A DNA stretch of 64,000 bases, from positions 35,405-99,404 of the forward strand of contig JAFIFV010000058.1 in the NCBI GenBank assembly GCA_020831845.1, written 5' to 3'. The translations under genes and the position numbers were made by a program. Under the pieces are notes generated by a model. It searched no databases. It was not told where the DNA came from and was given only the letters and a program-made list of their open reading frames with translations. This DNA comes from Ectothiorhodospiraceae bacterium (GTDB lineage: Bacteria; Pseudomonadota; Gammaproteobacteria; Nitrococcales; Aquisalimonadaceae). Shown here piece by piece: positions 1 through 6,403 of the stretch. The stretch's first letter is position 1, and each line of letters starts with the position of its first letter.

Positions 1-2
1 AA

Positions 3-533
3 CAGCAGAGTCGGCGGGAAAAGCCAGTGTTCTTCATCAAGCTGTTCGCCGAGACACTGGAAACCCGGGGCTTCGCCCTCTGGCTTGCCGAACAGATCCG
101 TTCAACGGGAGTTGCGGCCGATCATCTGGTGTTCCAGCTCTCGAAGCAGGCAGCCTCACACCGTCTGCAAACCGTCATCGACGCCTTCCGCAGCCTGCGG
201 GACATGGGTTGCGGACTGGCCCTGGAACACTACAATCCGGCGGACGATCACCAGGATCTGCTTGCGCAACTACCGCTGGATTACGTGAAGATTTCCCCCG
301 AGTTGACACGTGACATGCTGACCAACCCCGATCACCTGCGCGATATCCAGGGTCTTGCCAGCCGTGCCCGCAAGCATGGCCTGCGCACCATCGCCGCCCT
401 TATCCAGGATGCCAGCGCCATGTCCGGCCTCTGGGGGGCGGGAATCGACTACATACAGGGATACTTCATGCAGCCCCCTGCCGACGTCTTCGGGGGAGAA
501 GAACTGGCCCACGGAACCGACGACCAGCAATGA
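3..533 (+). CDS. EAL-domain protein, C-terminal part (cut by the window edge)
   Basis: The reading frame is open from the first base, so the gene begins upstream and only about 176 residues are visible. They form the second half of an EAL (cyclic-di-GMP phosphodiesterase fold) domain, ending in a DYIQGYFMQPP motif like the usual YxQGYxxxxP. The catalytic signatures are degraded: FQLSKQ stands where active enzymes have a metal-binding glutamate (E[LI]TE), and LEHYNP stands where DDFGTG is expected. Only the lysine of DYVKIS is kept. It is therefore probably a non-catalytic cyclic-di-GMP binder or signalling module, as in FimX-type proteins; this is inference because the N-terminal domains are missing. 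The stop overlaps the next start by 4 bp, so it may be cotranscribed with the regulator. Confidence 0.8.
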   Translation, partial: QQSRREKPVFFIKLFAETLETRGFALWLAEQIRSTGVAADHLVFQLSKQAASHRLQTVIDAFRSLRDMGCGLALEHYNPADDHQDLLAQLPLDYVKISPELTRDMLTNPDHLRDIQGLASRARKHGLRTIAALIQDASAMSGLWGAGIDYIQGYFMQPPADVFGGEELAHGTDDQQ

Positions 534-1963
534 ACACGAACAGCCCTTTTGCCAATAGCCGCGAGGGCAGCCTCACTCGGGAGATGGTGGAAACGCTGTT
601 TCCCCTTTTCGAAGAAGCCAGCGCCGGCGCCATCGCGGTGGATGCCAAGGCACGCATCACCTGGATCAACCAGAGCTACGCCCAAGTACTGGATATCGGG
701 GACCCGGAATCCGTGATCGGCAAGCCAGTACTGGACGTGATACCGGCCTCCCGCATGCACGAGGTAGTCCGCACCGGCCGGCCCATATTGCTGGACATCA
801 TGGAGTTCAAGGATCTCCACCTGGTAGTTACCCGCCTTCCCGTCCGCGCCGAGGACGGAACGGTGATCGGCGGAGTCGCCTTCGTTCTGTATGACGATCT
901 CCAGCCGCTGACACCGCTGATCTCGAAATACCGGCGACTGCAGAAGGAGCTGAGCGCAGCGCGCAGGGCGCTGGCGCGACGAACGACCCGCTACGATATG
1001 TCCGATTTCGTGGGTGTCAGCCCGGCGATGCTGGAAATCAAGCATCGCGCCCGCCTGGCGGCGGGCAGGAATACACCAGTACTTCTCCTGGGAGAAACCG
1101 GAACCGGCAAGGAGGTCCTGGCCCAGGCAATTCACGCGGCATCGGCGCGTGCGGATCAACCCTTCGTGGGCGTCAACCTTGCCGCCATACCGGAAAACCT
1201 GTTGGAGGCAGAGTTCTTCGGCGTCGCGCCAGGCGCGTACACCGGTGCGGACAAGCGCAGTCGCGAAGGGAAGTTCCAACTCGCCAATCACGGCACGCTC
1301 TTCCTCGACGAGATCGGCGACATGCCACTGCAACTGCAGGCAAAGCTGCTGCGGGTCCTGCAGGAAAAGGAAGTGGAGCCGCTGGGCTCGAACGCCACCC
1401 ACAAGGTGGATGTCCGTGTAATCGCGGCCACCAGCCGCGATCTCGAGGCGATGATGTCCGAGGGAACCTTCCGCTCCGACCTCTACTACCGTCTCAACGT
1501 ACTGCAGATCCGCATCCCACCGCTGCGGGAACGCCTGGGGGATCTGGGGGTGCTCTGCGAAGCCATTCTTGGGGATATCGCGGCGGACGGCGAACCCTAC
1601 GCGACTATCTCCCCGGAGGCTGTCGGCCTGCTGGCGCATCACGCCTGGCCCGGCAATGTGCGGGAACTGCGCAACACGCTGGAGCAAGCGCTGACCCTCA
1701 ACGAGCACTGCAAACGGATAGACGTGGCCGAACTGGAACCGTTGATTCCCAGCGCTCCCCGACTCAGACCAACCCGCACCGGAGCACCTGCGCGTACGGT
1801 AAGACCGCTTCAGGAGGTTGTGATGGACGCAGAGCGGGAAGCACTGATGAATGCGTTGAACCTGACCGGCGGAAACCGCAGCAAGGCTGCGCGCCTGCTA
1901 GGGATTTCCCGCTCTGTTTTCTATGAAAAGCTGGAGCGAATGTCCGAAAAAACGGACACTTGA
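530..1963 (+). CDS. Sigma-54-dependent enhancer-binding regulator with PAS sensor
   Basis: A 477-residue activator of RpoN-dependent transcription. An N-terminal PAS-like domain (about residues 20-130, VDAKARITWINQSY onward) is followed by a short helical linker and a complete AAA+ domain. Walker A GETGTGKE lies near residue 188, the sigma-54 contact loop reads GAYTGA near 234 (the common F-to-Y variant of GAFTGA), and Walker B is FLDEIGD near 258. The C-terminus is a Fis-type helix-turn-helix with GGNRSKAARLLGISRS. There is no receiver domain, so the signal is probably a ligand sensed by the PAS domain. Three palindromes at its 3' end and just downstream are the likely binding sites, and the TRAP/bdhA/acetoacetyl-CoA synthetase genes the likely targets. 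The ATG overlaps the preceding stop. Confidence 0.93.
   Translation: MNTNSPFANSREGSLTREMVETLFPLFEEASAGAIAVDAKARITWINQSYAQVLDIGDPESVIGKPVLDVIPASRMHEVVRTGRPILLDIMEFKDLHLVVTRLPVRAEDGTVIGGVAFVLYDDLQPLTPLISKYRRLQKELSAARRALARRTTRYDMSDFVGVSPAMLEIKHRARLAAGRNTPVLLLGETGTGKEVLAQAIHAASARADQPFVGVNLAAIPENLLEAEFFGVAPGAYTGADKRSREGKFQLANHGTLFLDEIGDMPLQLQAKLLRVLQEKEVEPLGSNATHKVDVRVIAATSRDLEAMMSEGTFRSDLYYRLNVLQIRIPPLRERLGDLGVLCEAILGDIAADGEPYATISPEAVGLLAHHAWPGNVRELRNTLEQALTLNEHCKRIDVAELEPLIPSAPRLRPTRTGAPARTVRPLQEVVMDAEREALMNALNLTGGNRSKAARLLGISRSVFYEKLERMSEKTDT
1941..1958. promoter_or_regulatory. Palindromic activator site 1 (TGTCCG-N6-CGGACA)
   Basis: A perfect 18-bp palindrome, TGTCCG-AAAAAA-CGGACA, lying inside the last codons of the regulator gene. 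It is the first of three copies. Its position about 150 bp upstream of the -24/-12 promoter and its dyad symmetry fit an upstream activating sequence for a dimeric Fis-type helix-turn-helix. The assignment to this regulator is inference from adjacency. Confidence 0.7.
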
Positions 1964-1978
1964 CCGGAAACTCGGACA
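1961..1978. promoter_or_regulatory. Palindromic activator site 2 (TGACCG-N6-CGGACA)
   Basis: Second copy with one mismatch in the left arm (TGACCG instead of TGTCCG). It begins 20 bp after copy 1, about two helical turns, so both would face the same side of the DNA. It overlaps the regulator's stop codon. Confidence 0.65.
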
Positions 1979-2002
1979 GAAAAACCAGCTTCCGAGCAAT
2001 CA

Positions 2003-2020
2003 TGTCCTAAAACCCGGACA
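2003..2020. promoter_or_regulatory. Palindromic activator site 3 (TGTCCT-N6-CGGACA)
   Basis: Third copy with one mismatch (TGTCCT). It begins 42 bp after copy 2, almost exactly four helical turns, and keeps the N6 spacing. It is the copy closest to the promoter, about 64 bp upstream of the -24 element. Confidence 0.65.
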
Positions 2021-2051
2021 TTCATCCTGCCCTTCTTTTCAGAACAATACT

Positions 2052-2064
2052 CAACAGATTGATT
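2052..2064 (-). promoter_or_regulatory. Candidate IHF binding site
   Basis: On the minus strand the sequence is AATCAATCTGTTG, which matches the IHF core consensus WATCAANNNNTTR at every fixed position. An A/T-rich tract follows at 2065-2080. It sits between the activator sites and the -24/-12 promoter, where IHF usually bends DNA to bring an enhancer-bound activator to RpoN polymerase. Function is inferred from sequence and position. Confidence 0.55.
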
Positions 2065-2083
2065 AAAAAAGATAAATTATAAG

Positions 2084-2099
2084 TGGCATCGGATGTGCA
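2084..2099 (+). promoter_or_regulatory. Sigma-54 (-24/-12) promoter for dctP
   Basis: TGGCATCGGATGTGCA has the invariant GG (2085-2086) and GC (2097-2098) of the consensus TGGCACG-N4-TTGCW at the required 12-bp step. Transcription would start near 2110, leaving an untranslated leader of about 205 nt before dctP in which I see no further gene. The regulator upstream and rpoN elsewhere in the window support the reading. Confidence 0.75.
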
Positions 2100-2315
2100 A
2101 AGAACGATGCAGATGGCGGCATCAAGACCGCCAGCAAAGAATGCAGTGCCGGAGGAGCCAGACAGCCGATCAGCAGTCGTACTGCCTTCGCTCCCCGTTT
2201 GCTGCCCTGCTTCTGCGGTCGACCTGACCGGAGAACGGTTCGGCGTGTGCTGCCGGCCGACGTCTTCCGTTTGGGAGACACAACGACAAAGAACCCAATC
2301 GAGTGGAGGAGTCCC

Positions 2316-3416
2316 ATGGACCTGACAAGCGGTCTGACCAACGTCGCCCGTAAAACCGCCGTCGGCGCTGCCGCCACGGCATTGCTTGCCGGCACTGTCC
2401 TGACCAGTACGGCACACGCCCAGGAGCGGGTGCGCTGGCAGGTACCGATTGCCTTCCCGTCGCACCTTGTGGGGCTGAGCACCCCGATCAAGCACCTGAC
2501 GGAAACGCTGTCCGCCATTTCCAACGGCAACATGCAATTGCGCTACTACGAACCGGGAGAACTGATCCCTCCGTTCGAAATTCTCGATGCGGTATCTGAG
2601 GGTCGCTACAACGCCGGTTTCACCTGGATCGGCTACGATCAGGGCAGCATCCCTGTCTTGCCGCTGCTCTCGGGCCCCCCCTTCGGCATGGAACCCCCGG
2701 CATTCATGGCCTGGCACTACTTCGGCGGCGGTAACGAACTGCTGCAGGAAGTGTACGAGCCCTACGGAGTCCACGCCCTGCTCTGCGGCGTGATCGGCCC
2801 CGAAGCCGCCGGCTGGTTCGCCGAGCCGCTGGAGTCGCTGGACCAGATCGACGGCCTCCGCATTCGTTTTGCCGGGATCGGCGGCCGCGTGATGGAAGAG
2901 CTGGGCGCTTCGGTGACAATGATTCCGGGCGGCGAACTCTACCAGGCGATGGAACGTGGAACCATCGACGCCATGGAATTCTCCGCACCGGCGGTGGACC
3001 GCATCCTGGGGATGCAGGAGATCGTGCAGAACTACACCCTGCCCGGCTGGCACCAGACCTACACCACCTCCCATCTGCTGGTGAACCAGGATGCGTGGGA
3101 TGGCCTTTCCGATACCAGCCGCGCCATGCTGGAAGTCGGCTGCCGTTCGGCGACGCTACACGGATTCTCCGAGAGTGAATGGGAAAACCCCCAGGCCCTG
3201 CGCGACTTCGAGGCAGAGGGCGTACAGTTGCAGGTCCTGCCGGAGAGCCTGCTTGCCGAACTGGAAGAGGTTACCATGCGTGTGCTCGACGAGATGGCCT
3301 CGGAGGACGAGATGTTCGGCAAGGTTCTGGAGAGCCAGCGCGAATGGATGAAGGTGCACGGAAACTGGCATCACAAGGGGCATCTGCCACGCTCTTACTA
3401 TGCGCCGCGTGACTGA
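2316..3416 (+). CDS. dctP: TRAP transporter solute-binding protein (DctP family)
   Basis: A 366-residue periplasmic binding protein that captures an organic acid and delivers it to the DctQM membrane complex. The first 35 residues form a signal peptide (ARKTAVGAAATALLAG, cleavage after AHA). The family's ligand-binding arginine is probably in the LRIRF segment. PGGELYQAMERGTIDAMEF resembles the subgroup that binds 2-oxo and hydroxy monocarboxylates (TakP-like). The ATG at 2316 is preferred over upstream in-frame starts because a GGAGGA ribosome-binding site precedes it and the signal peptide begins there. Downstream genes suggest 3-hydroxybutyrate or acetoacetate as ligand, by inference. Confidence 0.92.
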   Translation: MDLTSGLTNVARKTAVGAAATALLAGTVLTSTAHAQERVRWQVPIAFPSHLVGLSTPIKHLTETLSAISNGNMQLRYYEPGELIPPFEILDAVSEGRYNAGFTWIGYDQGSIPVLPLLSGPPFGMEPPAFMAWHYFGGGNELLQEVYEPYGVHALLCGVIGPEAAGWFAEPLESLDQIDGLRIRFAGIGGRVMEELGASVTMIPGGELYQAMERGTIDAMEFSAPAVDRILGMQEIVQNYTLPGWHQTYTTSHLLVNQDAWDGLSDTSRAMLEVGCRSATLHGFSESEWENPQALRDFEAEGVQLQVLPESLLAELEEVTMRVLDEMASEDEMFGKVLESQREWMKVHGNWHHKGHLPRSYYAPRD

Positions 3417-3438
3417 CCCGCTTCAATAGGGCCAACGG

Positions 3439-3467
3439 CCGGGGCGTGGGCATACCACGCACCCCGG
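3439..3467 (+). terminator. Hairpin downstream of dctP (first of two)
   Basis: CCGGGGCGTGG pairs with CCACG-CA-CCCCGG, with a two-base bulge. There is no T-tract. It lies between dctP and dctQ and, with the next hairpin, may stabilise dctP mRNA or reduce readthrough into dctQM. Confidence 0.4.
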
Positions 3468-3478
3468 CTCTATCCTTG

Positions 3479-3506
3479 CGGGGACGGCCGTTGGCGGCCG
3501 TCCCCG
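3479..3506 (+). terminator. Strong hairpin between dctP and dctQ
   Basis: CGGGGACGGCC-GTTGGC-GGCCGTCCCCG is a perfect 11-bp stem with a 6-nt loop and no U-tract. Intercistronic hairpins here commonly make binding protein more abundant than membrane subunits. The arms resemble the hairpin at 55501-55530, so a repeated palindrome family is another possibility. Confidence 0.5.
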
Positions 3507-3537
3507 TGATGTCAAAGCATGGTTCGGAGCATTCGCG

Positions 3538-4170
3538 ATGAGCGATCGTAGCAACGCATCTCCCGAGGACCGGGATGCGAGCCCGGCAACGGGATTCTCC
3601 AGCGGAATGGAACTGCCCACCAACCGTATAAGCTACCACGTCGACGGCGGCATCGAGCTGTTCGGCAAGCTGGTTTCCTGGCTCTGGATCGTCACCCTGT
3701 TTGTGGTTCTGACCAACGTCGTCAACCGATTCATACTCGGACGCGGTTCGATCGGCGTGGAGGAACTGTCCTGGCACCTGTTCGGGACCACGATGATGCT
3801 CACCCTGGCCTATGCAGTGGTCACCGACTCTCACGTCCGGGTGGATGTGCTGCGGGAGAAGTTCTCTCTGCGCACCCAGGCCTGGATAGAGTTGCTGGCC
3901 ATCGTGCTGCTGCTTCTGCCGGTGCTCTACTTCGTCGTCGACGAACTCATCCAGTATGCCTGGCGTTCATACCTGCGGGGTGAGCGCTCCCAGGCCCCCA
4001 GCGGGCTTCCGTACCGATTCATCATCAAGAGCATGCTGCCGATCGGCATGCTGCTGGTGGCCATCGCCATCGCCTCCCGGGCTCTGCGCTGCTGCACGCT
4101 GCTGTTCGGTTTCCCCAGAGTCTATCTGCACCCGGGAAACTCAGACGGCAACGAAAAGGCCGGGTCCTGA
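3538..4170 (+). CDS. dctQ: TRAP transporter small membrane subunit (DctQ)
   Basis: A 210-residue protein with a 40-residue polar N-terminus and four hydrophobic segments: LVSWLWIVTLFVVLTNVV, SWHLFGTTMMLTLAYAVV, ELLAIVLLLLPVLYFVV and MLPIGMLLVAIAIA. This is the four-helix DctQ pattern. It pairs with DctM to form the sodium-driven membrane part of the transporter fed by DctP. The ATG at 3538 follows the hairpin region, with only a weak GGAG upstream. The small subunit is always poorly conserved, so the call rests on topology plus its place between dctP and dctM. Confidence 0.88.
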   Translation: MSDRSNASPEDRDASPATGFSSGMELPTNRISYHVDGGIELFGKLVSWLWIVTLFVVLTNVVNRFILGRGSIGVEELSWHLFGTTMMLTLAYAVVTDSHVRVDVLREKFSLRTQAWIELLAIVLLLLPVLYFVVDELIQYAWRSYLRGERSQAPSGLPYRFIIKSMLPIGMLLVAIAIASRALRCCTLLFGFPRVYLHPGNSDGNEKAGS

Positions 4171-4199
4171 TAATCAGACACTGAAGAGGCGCGCATCTC

Positions 4200-5570
4200 G
4201 TGGGTACGGAAGAATTACTGGTCATTGGCATGTTTGCCACCTTCATGGGGCTGTTGCTGCTGGGCTTCCCGGTCGCATGGTCCCTGGCCGGCGTCGGTTT
4301 CCTGTTCGCCATCATCGGTCATGTGCTGGTGGAGTATTTCCAATCGGATATCTGGTTCACCTGGGGCGGCACCATGGGGGTGCTGGACAGGCGGATCTAC
4401 GGCATAGTCGCCAACGAGCTGATGGTGGCCCTGCCACTATTCATCTTCATGGGCATCATGCTGGACCGCTCGGGCATCGCCGAGCGCCTGATGAATTCCC
4501 TGGTCACCGTCCTCGGGGGGCTGCGTGGCGGCTACGCAGTCACCGTGGTGATCGTGGGCGTGCTGCTGGCGGCCTCCACGGGCATTGTCGGCGCATCCGT
4601 GGTCCTGCTGGGCATGCTGTCCCTCGGCCCCATGATGGCGGCAAAGTACAACAAATCGCTGGCCGTGGGCACCGCCTGCTCGGTGGGCACGCTGGGAATC
4701 CTCGTCCCTCCCAGCATCATGCTTGTACTGATGGCCGACCGGCTGGGCACACCGGCAGCCTCCGTTGGCCGCCTGTTCATGGGCGCCCTGGTACCCGGCA
4801 TCATGCTGGGGCTCATGTACATCGCCTACATCGTCATCGCCGCTTACCTGAAAAAGGATCTGGCTCCCGCGCCGGCGAACCGCAAGCGCCTCGATCTGCG
4901 GGCGTTCCTTGACGTGTTCATTGCCGTACTGCCTCCTCTCGGCCTGATCGTAGCGGTATTGGGCTCCATCTTTACCGGCTTTGCCACCACAACGGAGGCC
5001 TCCGCCGTCGGGGCTCTGGGCGCGCTGCTGCTGGCGGCCTTCAATCGCAGCCTGAACTACCGTGTCCTGGCTGATGCGGTTTACCAGACCAGCCGCACCA
5101 CGGCATTCATTTTCGCCATATTCATCGGTGCGACCATTTTCGCCTCGGTGCTCCGGGGACTCGGCGGGGATGACGTGGTGCGCGCCGCGATCACTGGCCT
5201 GCCTTTCGGCGAAACCGGTATCGTGCTTACCATATTGTTCGTGGTGTTCCTGTTGGGGTTCTTTCTTGACTGGGTCGAGATCACGCTGATCATCCTGCCG
5301 CTGGTCGCCCCCGTGGTCTTCAGCCTCGGAGTCGATCCCGTCTGGTTCGCCATCCTGTTTGCCATCTGCCTGCAGACATCGTTCCTCACCCCCCCGGTGG
5401 GCTTCGCGCTTTTCTATATCAAGGGGGTCTGCCCACCGGGCATCAGAACACGGGACATCTACATCGGCGTCGCCCCGTTCGTGGCACTGCAACTGCTCGG
5501 GCTGATGCTGGTGTTCTGGTTCGAACCACTGGCTACCTGGCTGCCGCAGGAAATGTACGGCGGCCGATAA
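4200..5570 (+). CDS. dctM: TRAP transporter large permease subunit (DctM)
   Basis: A 456-residue, very hydrophobic protein with about 12 predicted membrane segments, the usual size and topology of DctM permeases. Typical family stretches include FIFMGIMLDRSGIAERL, ASTGIVGASVVLLGMLSLGPM, VGTLGILVPPSIMLVL and the C-terminal FLTPPVGFALFYIKG. It is the transport channel working with DctQ and DctP, probably by sodium symport. It starts with GTG at 4200, preceded by GAAGAGG, 29 bp after dctQ. Confidence 0.93.
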   Translation: MGTEELLVIGMFATFMGLLLLGFPVAWSLAGVGFLFAIIGHVLVEYFQSDIWFTWGGTMGVLDRRIYGIVANELMVALPLFIFMGIMLDRSGIAERLMNSLVTVLGGLRGGYAVTVVIVGVLLAASTGIVGASVVLLGMLSLGPMMAAKYNKSLAVGTACSVGTLGILVPPSIMLVLMADRLGTPAASVGRLFMGALVPGIMLGLMYIAYIVIAAYLKKDLAPAPANRKRLDLRAFLDVFIAVLPPLGLIVAVLGSIFTGFATTTEASAVGALGALLLAAFNRSLNYRVLADAVYQTSRTTAFIFAIFIGATIFASVLRGLGGDDVVRAAITGLPFGETGIVLTILFVVFLLGFFLDWVEITLIILPLVAPVVFSLGVDPVWFAILFAICLQTSFLTPPVGFALFYIKGVCPPGIRTRDIYIGVAPFVALQLLGLMLVFWFEPLATWLPQEMYGGR

Positions 5571-5596
5571 AGGGTTCACTCTAGGAGGCTACATAG

Positions 5597-6379
5597 ATGC
5601 GTTTAGCGAACAAGGTCGCCCTGATCACCGGGGCGGGTCGAGGCATTGGTCGCGCCATCGCGGAAGCGTATGCCCGCGAGGGCGCCAGGGTGGCAATCGC
5701 CGATCTGGATGCCGCGACTGCTGAAGAGGCGGCGGCGGCGATCCGGGACGCCGGCGGGGAGGCCCTGGCAGTGGCCATGGACGTCACGGACGAGGCCGCC
5801 GTTCAGGAAGGTGTCGCCACCACCATCGACCGGCTCGGCGGCCTGGATGTGGCAATGGCCAACGCAGGCATCCAGCACATCGACCCCCTGGACAAGCTGG
5901 AATTCGCCAACTGGCGCAAAGTCATGTCGGTGCACCTCGACGGCGCGTTCCTGTTGACCCGCGCGGCCCTGCGCCACATGTACGCCAGCGGCAGGGGCGG
6001 CAGCATGCTTTACATGGGGTCGGTACATTCGAAGGAAGCCTCACCGCTGAAGGCGCCGTATGTCGCGGCCAAGCACGGCCTGCTGGGCCTGTGCCGGGCG
6101 GTGGCAAAGGAGGGTGCCGCCCACGGCGTGCGTTCCAACATCATCTGCCCCGGGTTCGTCCGCACACCGCTGGTGGAAAAGCAGATTCCGGAGCAGGCAA
6201 AGGAATTCGGCATCTCCGAAGACGAAGTGATACGCAACATCATGCTGCGAAACACCGTGGACCACGAATTCACGACCCTGGAAGACGTGGCGGAACTGGC
6301 GGTCCACCTCGCCGCGTTCCCGACCAACGCGCTGACGGGCCAGTCCATCGTGGTCAGCCACGGCTGGCACATGCAGTAA
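5597..6379 (+). CDS. bdhA: D-3-hydroxybutyrate dehydrogenase (SDR family)
   Basis: A 260-residue short-chain dehydrogenase that oxidises 3-hydroxybutyrate to acetoacetate with NAD. It has the nucleotide motif TGAGRGIG (residues 11-18), NAG (89-91) and the catalytic Ser142, Tyr155 and Lys159. Gln93, His144, Lys152 and Gln196 align with the residues known to hold the substrate carboxylate in bacterial 3-hydroxybutyrate dehydrogenases. The [15 protein letters not shown] block is characteristic of BdhA rather than other SDRs. GGAGG lies 8 bp before the ATG. It sits between the TRAP transporter and acetoacetyl-CoA synthetase, which would use its product. Confidence 0.9.
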   Translation: MRLANKVALITGAGRGIGRAIAEAYAREGARVAIADLDAATAEEAAAAIRDAGGEALAVAMDVTDEAAVQEGVATTIDRLGGLDVAMANAGIQHIDPLDKLEFANWRKVMSVHLDGAFLLTRAALRHMYASGRGGSMLYMGSVHSKEASPLKAPYVAAKHGLLGLCRAVAKEGAAHGVRSNIICPGFVRTPLVEKQIPEQAKEFGISEDEVIRNIMLRNTVDHEFTTLEDVAELAVHLAAFPTNALTGQSIVVSHGWHMQ

Positions 6380-6403
6380 GCCGAACCAGCGAGACAGAGA
6401 CTT

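Noticed and set aside
4437..5579. 380-codon minus-strand frame opposite dctM
   Set aside because: Antisense shadow of a membrane-protein gene; composition (Q, H, D, E rich) mirrors hydrophobic codons on the other strand.
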